Shown: piece after piece, positions 56,053 through 64,000 of the stretch
Layout: each line of letters begins with the position of its first letter
Numbering within the stretch: position 1 is the stretch's first letter
DNA from: Leclercia sp. S52
GTDB lineage: Bacteria; Pseudomonadota; Gammaproteobacteria; Enterobacterales; Enterobacteriaceae
Length of the DNA stretch: 64,000 nucleotides
Assembly (NCBI RefSeq): GCF_039727615.1
Contig: NZ_CP152474.1
Span: 4,340,001-4,404,000, forward strand
Direction of reading: 5' to 3'
Notes under the pieces: generated by a model
Seen by the model: only the letters and a program-made list of their open reading frames with translations
Database searches by the model: none
Told to the model about the DNA's origin: nothing
Program-made: the position numbers and the translations under genes

Positions 56053-56536
56053 TTTCTTTCCTTAATTTCATCCACCAACAGTGAATTCGGTTGGTTATAT
56101 CCCTACAGAATGAGGCACTTCACAGTGAATAATACATTCACCGACTATTTGTAAGAAATAGTGACGACAAGACTACAGGATAACCTTACGACTATCATTT
56201 AAGTTCGCTACATCTTCTATTAACATAAGCTAATATATTTTATTCTTTGCCATATAACAGACAATGATGATGACGTAATACATTGTTTAACAGCGTTTTT
56301 TGGATCATATCCGCAATCAAAAACGTTAATATAATCCGAAAAAAATAATTACAGTGCTAATGCATTAATCCAACACAAATTCAAATTAATTAGTGACTAT
56401 AATGAGTCGAGGTTGAACATTAATTAATATTTAATATGTGATTAATATGATTCATTTTAAAAAAATATGTGTAGTTTTTTTAATTATTGAATCAAGTTAT
56501 CATTCGACGTAAAAAAAGGGCCAGAGGCCCCTTTTA
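56053..56536. other. AT-rich region upstream of the fimbrial operon
   Basis: 484 nt with no supportable gene. It is markedly AT-rich, with many A and T runs, unlike the coding DNA around it. It should carry the fimbrial promoter and probably H-NS-type silencing. I could not pick one promoter with confidence. No invertible-repeat (fim-type) switch was seen. Confidence 0.6.
56514..56535 (-). terminator. Terminator of sspAB
   Basis: AAGGGGCC-TCT-GGCCCTT followed by T on the minus strand, directly after the sspB stop. Confidence 0.85.
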
Positions 56537-57028
56537 TTATTTCACAACGCGCAGTGCCGGACGGCCGCCACGCGGAGGTGGGGTATCGTCAGGATCGTCA
56601 TCGTGATCCGGTTTATCACCGTCGATGATCGACATGACTGGCTCGCTTTCGCTTTCAGTCGCACCGTTTTCATCATTGAGGCTGGACACGTCTTCATCAT
56701 AAGCCGCTTCCGGCTCAAACATGGTACCAGCGCCGTTTTCACGGGCATAGATAGCCAGTACGGCAGCCAGCGGCACAGAAACCTGACGAGGAACCCCGCC
56801 GAAGCGGGCATTGAAGCGCACTTCGTCATTCGCCAGTTCCAGGTTACCTACCGCACGCGGCGCAATATTCAGTACGATCTGCCCGTCGCGCGCATACTCC
56901 ATCGGTACTTGCACGTCAGGTAACGTCACATCCACTACCAGGTGCGGCGTGAGCTGGTTATCCAGCAGCCATTCATAGAATGCGCGCAGCAGATACGGAC
57001 GGCGTGGAGATAGCTGTGACATTTCCAC
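56537..57028 (-). CDS. sspB: ClpXP protease specificity-enhancing factor SspB
   Basis: Adaptor that delivers ssrA-tagged proteins to ClpXP. The folded domain (RRPYLLRAFYEWLLDNQL...) is followed by an acidic linker and the ClpX-docking tail RGGRPALRVVK. I chose GTG 57028 (MEMSQLSPRRP, 163 residues) by alignment to the E. coli start; ATG 57034 overlaps the sspA stop (TAATG), and ATG 57022 is also possible. The sspA-sspB operon is conserved. In E. coli the nan genes lie beyond sspB; here the fimbrial operon does. Confidence 0.94.
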   Translation of the reverse strand: MEMSQLSPRRPYLLRAFYEWLLDNQLTPHLVVDVTLPDVQVPMEYARDGQIVLNIAPRAVGNLELANDEVRFNARFGGVPRQVSVPLAAVLAIYARENGAGTMFEPEAAYDEDVSSLNDENGATESESEPVMSIIDGDKPDHDDDPDDTPPPRGGRPALRVVK

Positions 57029-57033
57029 AATCA

Positions 57034-57672
57034 TTAACCCCGGCCGAGACGCATTTCACGTTCAGCTTCTGTCAGTGAAGCCAGGAAAGAGTCGCGTTCG
57101 AAGACACGCGTCATGTAACCTTTGAGCTCTTTCGCACCCGGGCCGCTAAACTCGACGCCCAGAATCGGCAGACGCCACAGCAGCGGAGCCAGGTAGCAAT
57201 CGACCAGGCTGAACTCGTCGCTCAGGAAGAACGGGCGCTGACCGAACACCGGTGCAATCGCCAGCAGCTCTTCACGCAGCTGTTTACGCGCAGCATCGGC
57301 TTCTGAGGAGGAACCGTTCACAATAACGTTCATCAGCGTATACCAGTCTTTCTCGATACGCTGCATGTACAGGCGGCTTTCACCACGGGCAACCGGATAG
57401 ACCGGCATCAGTGGCGGATGCGGGAAACGCTCATCCAGGTATTCCATAATGATACGGGATTCCCACAGGGTCAGCTCACGATCCACCAGCGTTGGTACGC
57501 TCTGGCTTGGATTGAGATCGATAAGATCCTGAGGCGGGTTATCCTTTTCCACATGCTCGATCTCAAAACTGACACCCTTCTCGGCCAGCACGATACGAAC
57601 CTGATGGCTATAAATGTCAGTAGGACCAGAAAACAGCGTCATTACCGAACGTTTGTTGGCAGCGACAGCCAT
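57034..57672 (-). CDS. sspA: Stringent starvation protein A
   Basis: RNA polymerase-associated GST-fold protein needed for stationary-phase acid tolerance and H-NS control in E. coli. The 212 residues match. The N-terminal thioredoxin-like domain has NPSQSVPTLVDRELTLWES. The start MAVAANKRSV follows CTGGAGG. It is upstream of sspB. Confidence 0.97.
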   Translation of the reverse strand: MAVAANKRSVMTLFSGPTDIYSHQVRIVLAEKGVSFEIEHVEKDNPPQDLIDLNPSQSVPTLVDRELTLWESRIIMEYLDERFPHPPLMPVYPVARGESRLYMQRIEKDWYTLMNVIVNGSSSEADAARKQLREELLAIAPVFGQRPFFLSDEFSLVDCYLAPLLWRLPILGVEFSGPGAKELKGYMTRVFERDSFLASLTEAEREMRLGRG

Positions 57673-57984
57673 GAAAACCTCCAGGTATATTCAGAATTTT
57701 TACTGCTACCAGCCATACAGGCTAGCCAGATGTTTTGTTGTCCATCCCTGAGAATTTCTCCTCTTGTTCAAAAAGAGAACAAAAATCGAGCATTCACCGT
57801 TATTTGGACAGAAAAGTGGATGATAGTTTACCAGATTTTGCGGCCTTTGTGGTGAGGGGATTCTGGAAATGCGGAAAAAGAGGTCAGAAAGGACGTCTGT
57901 ATGTGGATAACCCGGACGTTACCCATAAAAAAACCCGCCGAAGCGGGTTTTTCGCCAATTGTACTCTGCCGAAGCAGAAACCAA
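57673..57984. other. Gap between rpsI and sspA
   Basis: 312 nt holding the sspA promoter region on the minus strand and the rpsI terminator at 57927-57952. A possible -10 (TATCAT or TAAACT on the minus strand near 57822-57830) has no convincing -35. No gene is visible. Confidence 0.5.
57927..57952 (-). terminator. Terminator of rplM-rpsI
   Basis: AAACCCGC-TTCG-GCGGGTTT stem with seven T on the minus strand. Confidence 0.9.
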
Positions 57985-58380
<396 letters not shown>

Positions 58381-58392
58381 CTATAATCCCGA

Positions 58393-59056
<664 letters not shown>

Positions 59057-59150
59057 GTGCGGTCTGGTGCCCTCACCCCCAGCCCCTCTCCCACGGGGAA
59101 CTGTGCGGTCTGGTGCCCTCACCCCCGGCCCCTCTCCCACGGGGAGAGGG
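59057..59150. repeat. CCCTCACCCC-type palindromic repeat, two tandem copies
   Basis: Two near-identical units each begin GTGCGGTCTGGTGCCCTCAC and continue CCCCTCTCCCACGGGGA; the second also has the closing GAGGG. They lie between the rplM promoter and the zapE stop. Confidence 0.85.
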
Positions 59151-59159
59151 TAGCTATTA

Positions 59160-60284
59160 TTAAGGCATGTGCTCGCGCTTCAGGTACTCTTCGCTTTGCA
59201 TCTCCTGCAGGCGCGACAGGCAGCGCTGGAACTCAAACTTCAGCCGTTCTCCCTGATAGATTTCATATAAAGGGACGGCGGCGCTCACCACCAGCTTGAC
59301 GTGGCGTTCGTAAAACTCATCGACCAGCGCGATAAAGCGTCGGGCTTCGCTCTCCATCAGCGTGGTCATTACCGGCACATCGAACAGCATCACCGTATGG
59401 AACAGGCGCGAGAGCGCTATATAGTCGTGCTGGCTGCGGGCATCGACACACAGGGTGGCAAACGACACGGCGAGGGTTTGATTGACGACGCCCAGCGTTT
59501 GCAGCGGGCGATGGTTCACCTCCAGTACGGCGGCATTATCACGTTTTGCCCCTGCCAGCGCCAGCCACAGCTTGTCCATCTGCTGTTGCGTGTCATCGTT
59601 TAACGGCGAGATCCACAGATGGGCCTGGGTCAGGGTCCGCAGGCGGTAGTCGACGCCGGCATCGACGTTCATGATGTCGCAATGCGCTTTTATCGCATCA
59701 ATAGCGGGCAGGAAGCGGGCGCGTTGCAGCCCGTTACGGTACAGCTCATCGGGTGGGATGTTAGAGGTCGCTACAAGCGTAATGCCGCGGGCAAACAGCG
59801 CTTTCATCAGCCCGCCCAGCAGCATGGCGTCGGTAATATCGGAGACAAAAAACTCATCGAAGCACAGCACGTCGGTTTCAGCTTTGAAACGCTCGGCAAC
59901 GATATCAAGCGGGTCGCTATGCCCCTGCAGGGCCGTCAGCTCTTCATGTACCCGCAGCATAAACCGGTGAAAATGCAGGCGCTGCTTACGCGTTCCCGGC
60001 AGGCTCTGATAAAACAGATCCATCAGCCAGGTTTTACCGCGCCCTACCCCGCCCCACATATATAAGCCGCGTACCGCCGTGACGCTCCGCGGCGCTTTCT
60101 TGCCCAGCAGTCGTCCAAACGCGGCCTTGAGTCCTCCCGCAGGGGCGGCTTCGGTCGGCTGGGTGGTCAACTGCTGCCATATGCTGTCCAGACGCCTTAC
60201 TGCTTCACGCTGTACATCATCTGGTTGGTGGGAGCCCTCGTTCAGGGCCCGTTGGTAATGCGATGTCGGGGAAAGGCTTTGCAT
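59160..60284 (-). CDS. zapE: Cell-division ATPase ZapE
   Basis: Divisome-associated ATPase that destabilises FtsZ filaments in E. coli. The 374 residues compare with 375. Walker A is WGGVGRGKTWLMD near residue 72 and Walker B is VLCFDEFFVSDI near 136. It is divergent from zapG. A tandem repeat sits immediately after its stop. Confidence 0.96.
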   Translation of the reverse strand: MQSLSPTSHYQRALNEGSHQPDDVQREAVRRLDSIWQQLTTQPTEAAPAGGLKAAFGRLLGKKAPRSVTAVRGLYMWGGVGRGKTWLMDLFYQSLPGTRKQRLHFHRFMLRVHEELTALQGHSDPLDIVAERFKAETDVLCFDEFFVSDITDAMLLGGLMKALFARGITLVATSNIPPDELYRNGLQRARFLPAIDAIKAHCDIMNVDAGVDYRLRTLTQAHLWISPLNDDTQQQMDKLWLALAGAKRDNAAVLEVNHRPLQTLGVVNQTLAVSFATLCVDARSQHDYIALSRLFHTVMLFDVPVMTTLMESEARRFIALVDEFYERHVKLVVSAAVPLYEIYQGERLKFEFQRCLSRLQEMQSEEYLKREHMP

Positions 60285-60474
60285 GATCTTATTGTTATTC
60301 CTTCAATTAATACCCGCCAGCCTGCTCAGTTGGCGAAAAAAAGGCCGTTCTACAGTACGCGATGATGCGGTGGGATTCCACTTCTAAGGAAATAGCGGTT
60401 ATAGTGGCATAATCAGGCACAGGCATGAAGCCGAGCCAACACCCTACGGAACCACAAGACAACGGGAGAAGTTC

Positions 60475-60873
60475 ATGACCTGGGAATATGCGCTAATTGG
60501 TTTAGTCGTCGGCATCGCTATTGGCGCCGTGGCCATGCGTTTTGGAAATCGCAAATTGCGCCAGCAACAGGCGTTGCAGTACGAACTGGAAAAGAACAAA
60601 GCTGAACTGGATGAGTATCGCGAAGAGCTGGTAAACCACTTTGCCCAGAGCGCCGAGCTGCTGGACAACATGGCCCATGATTACCGCAAGCTTTATCAGC
60701 ACATGGCGAAAAGCTCCAGCAACCTGCTGCCGGAGATGAGCGCAGAGAACAATCCGTTCCGCAACCGTCTGGCGGAGTCTGAAGCCAGCAACGATCAGGC
60801 GCCGGTACAGATGCCGCGTGACTACTCCGAAGGTGCATCCGGCCTGCTGCGCGGTGGCGCAAAGCGCGATTAA
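60475..60873 (+). CDS. zapG: Inner-membrane division/envelope protein ZapG (YhcB)
   Basis: 132-residue protein with one N-terminal membrane helix (about 4-22) and a long coiled coil (QQALQYELEKNKAELDEYRE... in two blocks), matching YhcB/DUF1043. It links envelope synthesis and division in E. coli. ATG 60475 follows GGGAGA. It is divergent from zapE. Confidence 0.95.
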   Translation: MTWEYALIGLVVGIAIGAVAMRFGNRKLRQQQALQYELEKNKAELDEYREELVNHFAQSAELLDNMAHDYRKLYQHMAKSSSNLLPEMSAENNPFRNRLAESEASNDQAPVQMPRDYSEGASGLLRGGAKRD

Positions 60874-60895
60874 TCGCACATCGCAAATAAATTTT

Positions 60896-60918
60896 ACGGG
60901 CGCAGCCATTGCGCCCGT
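60896..60918 (+). terminator. Terminator after zapG
   Basis: ACGGGCGCA-GCCAT-TGCGCCCGT followed by CCTTTCTT, located 23 nt past the zapG stop. Confidence 0.7.
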
Positions 60919-61043
60919 CCTTTCTTCCTGACCCCAGCTATTATTTAGTCAAACACCTCATTGTTCAGCGTTTTAAAATTCAATAACATCAGACTGTTTC
61001 AGGGCCGTTATTCCTTCATTCCAGGTTGCGAGAGCCAGCATAA

Positions 61044-62411
61044 ATGAACAAAAAAAATCAGCTGTTGAGCGCGTTAGCATTGAGTATCGGATTATCGCTG
61101 TCGGCATCCTGGCCGACGGCGGCCGCAATCCCTTCGCAGGTCCCGGGCCAGGCGGCACTTCCGAGCCTTGCCCCGATGCTGGAAAAAGTCCTGCCCGCGG
61201 TGGTAAGCGTGCAGGTTGAAGGCACTGCGGTGCAGAGCCAGCGCATTCCGGAAGAGCTGAAAAAGTATTTTGGTGATGATGCCCCTGACCAGCAGGCCCA
61301 ACCCTTTGAGGGGCTGGGCTCCGGCGTGGTAATAGATGCCGCGAAAGGCTATGTCCTGACCAACAACCACGTCATCAGCCATGCCGATAAAATCAGCGTC
61401 CAGATGAACGATGGCCGGGAGTTTGAGGCCAAACTGATTGGCGGGGACGATCAGAGTGATATCGCCCTCCTGCAGCTGCAGAATCCAACCGGCCTGACGC
61501 AAATCGCCATCGCCGATTCCGACAAGCTGCGCGTCGGGGATTTTGCCGTCGCGGTAGGTAACCCCTTCGGTCTGGGCCAGACGGCCACCTCCGGCATCAT
61601 TTCCGCGCTGGGTCGCAGTGGTCTGAACCTCGAAGGGCTGGAGAACTTTATCCAGACCGATGCCTCCATTAACCGCGGTAACTCCGGCGGCGCGCTGCTG
61701 AACCTGAACGGGGAGCTGATCGGCATTAACACCGCTATTCTGGCGCCCGGCGGCGGCAGCGTGGGGATTGGTTTTGCTATTCCCAGCAACATGGCCCGCA
61801 CGCTGGCGCAGCAGCTGATTGATTTCGGCGAAGTGAAGCGCGGGCTGCTGGGCATTAAGGGCACCGAAATGAGCGCGGATATTGCTAAAGCGTTCAACCT
61901 GAACGTTCAGCGCGGCGCCTTCGTCAGCGAAGTGCTGCCGAACTCCGGCTCGGCAAAAGCAGGCGTCAAATCCGGAGACGTGATCGTCAGCCTGAATGAT
62001 AAACCGTTAAGCAGCTTTGCCGAACTGCGCTCGCGCATCGCCACCACGGAGCCAGGCGCCACGGTTAAGCTCGGAATTTTACGTGACGGCAAACCGCTGG
62101 ATCTGCAGGTCACGCTGGATAAAAGCACCTCATCATCGGCCAGCGCAGAGATGATTGCCCCGGCGCTGCAGGGGGCGACATTAAGCGACGGTCAGCTGAA
62201 AGACGGCACCAAAGGCATCACCCTCGACAGCGTCGAGAAGAGCAGCCCTGCCGCACAGGCCGGTCTGCATGAGAATGACGTGATCATCGGAGTGAACCGC
62301 GTCCGCGTGCTGTCCATCGCCGAAATGCGCAAAGTGCTGGAAGGCAAACCCACCGTTATTGCCCTGCAGATCGTGCGCGGCAACGACACGCTCTATATTC
62401 TGCTGCGTTAA
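61044..62411 (+). CDS. degQ: Periplasmic serine endoprotease DegQ
   Basis: HtrA-family protease/chaperone. The 455 residues match E. coli. A signal peptide (cleavage near AAA, about residue 27) precedes the trypsin-like domain with His in LTNNHVIS, Asp in DQSDIALL and catalytic Ser in GNSGGALL. Two PDZ domains follow (about 260-350 and 360-455). It is upstream of degS, separated by a perfect hairpin. Confidence 0.97.
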   Translation: MNKKNQLLSALALSIGLSLSASWPTAAAIPSQVPGQAALPSLAPMLEKVLPAVVSVQVEGTAVQSQRIPEELKKYFGDDAPDQQAQPFEGLGSGVVIDAAKGYVLTNNHVISHADKISVQMNDGREFEAKLIGGDDQSDIALLQLQNPTGLTQIAIADSDKLRVGDFAVAVGNPFGLGQTATSGIISALGRSGLNLEGLENFIQTDASINRGNSGGALLNLNGELIGINTAILAPGGGSVGIGFAIPSNMARTLAQQLIDFGEVKRGLLGIKGTEMSADIAKAFNLNVQRGAFVSEVLPNSGSAKAGVKSGDVIVSLNDKPLSSFAELRSRIATTEPGATVKLGILRDGKPLDLQVTLDKSTSSSASAEMIAPALQGATLSDGQLKDGTKGITLDSVEKSSPAAQAGLHENDVIIGVNRVRVLSIAEMRKVLEGKPTVIALQIVRGNDTLYILLR

Positions 62412-62422
62412 GCCTGTACGCG

Positions 62423-62451
62423 TCCGGACATCACCACGTGTGATGTCCGGA
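62423..62451 (+). terminator. Hairpin between degQ and degS
   Basis: TCCGGACATCAC-CACGT-GTGATGTCCGGA is a perfect 12-bp stem. No T run follows directly, so it may be a weak terminator or a stability element. Confidence 0.55.
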
Positions 62452-62499
62452 TAAGTCATGCTATGCTGCTTGCGATCTTCCCTTAACGACGCCCGTATC

Positions 62500-63567
62500 A
62501 TGGTTTTAAAGCTCATTCGTTCGGTCGCCATCGGCCTGGTTGTAGGTGGCCTTTTACTGGCCGCGATGCCCTCTTTACGTCAGTTTAATCAGCTGGCTGC
62601 GCCGCAGTTTGACAGCGCAGATGAAACACCTGCCAGCTACAATCAGGCAGTACGCCGCGCCGCCCCTGCGGTGGTTAACGTCTATAACCGTGGGCTGAAC
62701 AGCACCAGCCATAATCAGCTGGAGATCCGCACCCTCGGCTCCGGGGTGATCATGGATGAGCGCGGCTACATCATTACCAACAAACATGTGATCAACGATG
62801 CCGATCAGATCATCGTTGCGCTGCAGGATGGCCGCGTCTTTGAAGCCCTGCTGGTTGGATCCGACAGCCTTACGGATCTGGCGGTCCTCAAAATCACCGC
62901 CACCGGTGGTCTGCCGGTTATTCCTATTAACCGTAAACGTACCCCGCATATCGGCGACGTGGTGCTGGCGATCGGTAACCCCTATAACCTCGGGCAGACC
63001 ATTACCCAGGGGATTATCAGCGCGACGGGTCGAATCGGCCTGAACCCTTCCGGGCGGCAGAACTTCCTGCAGACGGACGCCTCCATCAACCACGGTAACT
63101 CTGGCGGCGCGCTGGTGAACTCGCTGGGCGAACTGATGGGCATCAATACCCTCTCGTTTGACAAGAGCAACGACGGGGAAACGCCCGAAGGCATCGGCTT
63201 CGCCATCCCGTTCCAGCTGGCGAACAAGATTATGGATAAGCTCATTCGCGACGGTCGGGTGATCCGCGGCTACATTGGTATTGGCGGGCGTGAGATTGCG
63301 CCGCTGCATACCCAGGGTGGCGGCATCGACCAGATCCAGGGCATTGTGGTGAACGAAGTGACCCCTAGCGGTCCGGCGGCGGAAGCAGGCATGAAGGTTA
63401 ACGACGTTATCGTTTCGGTGAACGGTAAACCGGCTATATCGGCTCTCGAGACCATGGATCAGGTGGCTGAGATCAGACCTGGCTCGATCATTCCGGTGGA
63501 AGTGATGCGCGATGATAAGAAACTGACGCTGCAGGTGACCATTCAGGAATACCCGGCCACCAACTGA
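62500..63567 (+). CDS. degS: Inner-membrane serine endoprotease DegS
   Basis: Senses unfolded outer-membrane proteins through its PDZ domain and cleaves RseA to activate sigma-E. ATG 62500 (MVLKLIRSVAIGLVVGG) gives 355 residues as in E. coli; an in-frame ATG at 62458 adds 14 unsupported residues. It has an N-terminal membrane anchor (about 5-22), His in ITNKHVIN, Asp in SLTDLAVL, Ser in GNSGGALV, and one PDZ domain (about 260-350). Confidence 0.97.
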   Translation: MVLKLIRSVAIGLVVGGLLLAAMPSLRQFNQLAAPQFDSADETPASYNQAVRRAAPAVVNVYNRGLNSTSHNQLEIRTLGSGVIMDERGYIITNKHVINDADQIIVALQDGRVFEALLVGSDSLTDLAVLKITATGGLPVIPINRKRTPHIGDVVLAIGNPYNLGQTITQGIISATGRIGLNPSGRQNFLQTDASINHGNSGGALVNSLGELMGINTLSFDKSNDGETPEGIGFAIPFQLANKIMDKLIRDGRVIRGYIGIGGREIAPLHTQGGGIDQIQGIVVNEVTPSGPAAEAGMKVNDVIVSVNGKPAISALETMDQVAEIRPGSIIPVEVMRDDKKLTLQVTIQEYPATN

Positions 63568-63580
63568 GTTCAGCAGAGAT

Positions 63581-63611
63581 AAAAAAACCGGAGCATTGGC
63601 TCCGGTTTTTT
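63581..63611. terminator. Bidirectional terminator between degS and mdh
   Basis: AACCGGAGC-ATTG-GCTCCGGTT with A and T runs on the two sides, between two convergent genes. Confidence 0.9.
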
Positions 63612-63636
63612 ATTGCCCTGACGGGAAGTGAGTCGC

Positions 63637-64000
<364 letters not shown>

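Noticed and set aside
59057..59150. CRISPR-like array
   Set aside because: Only two tandem units with no spacers of regular length; they are intergenic palindromes.

Overview
This is a 64-kb piece of core chromosome from a member of the Enterobacteriaceae. Nearly every protein matches its Escherichia coli counterpart in length and motifs, and the gene order follows the glmM-to-mdh part of the E. coli map (about 71-73 min). Features that differ from E. coli (a pmrAB-type pair after dacB, no yrbL, no nan operon, a fused DAK1-DAK2 dihydroxyacetone kinase) suggest the Enterobacter/Klebsiella/Lelliottia/Leclercia side of the family. I cannot name the species. I see no tRNA or rRNA gene, prophage, insertion sequence, integrase or CRISPR array.

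Layout. 1-5.8 kb: glmM (cut by the window edge), folP, ftsH, rlmE, yhbY, greA. 6-9.1 kb: dacB in a tight cluster with a PmrA/PmrB-like two-component pair. 9.2-13.8 kb: rplU-rpmA-yhbE-obgE leftward, ispB and sfsB rightward. 13.8-18.6 kb: murA, ibaG and mlaFEDCB, all leftward. 18.8-26.8 kb: yrbG-kdsD-kdsC-lptC-lptA-lptB-rpoN-hpf-ptsN-rapZ-npr rightward. 26.8-30.7 kb: mtgA, elbB, the small RNA ArcZ and arcB. 30.8-43.3 kb: lptG, lptF, pepA, holC, valS, yjgM, ahr, a dihydroxyacetone kinase gene and yjgR. In E. coli the counterparts of these genes lie near 96.6 min; here they sit between arcB and yhcC in circularly permuted order. 43.3-50.8 kb: yhcC, gltB, gltD. 50.9-56.1 kb: a leftward yhc-type chaperone-usher fimbrial operon. 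56.5-64 kb: sspB, sspA, rpsI, rplM, zapE, zapG, degQ, degS and the 3' part of mdh.

Shared themes. Much of the window serves the cell envelope: peptidoglycan precursors and remodelling (glmM, murA, dacB, mtgA), LPS synthesis and export (kdsD, kdsC, lptABC, and lptFG in the moved block), outer-membrane lipid asymmetry (mlaBCDEF), and envelope protease control (ftsH, degQ, degS). A second theme is nitrogen and redox control: rpoN, ptsN, npr, rapZ, gltBD, and arcB with ArcZ.

Three genes (kdsD, the dihydroxyacetone kinase gene and the usher yhcD) are each broken by one extra G in a run of seven or eight G. The shared pattern suggests either homopolymer sequencing error or slippage-prone tracts. 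The most notable observation is the relocated lptG-yjgR block. I found no convincing wholly new system.
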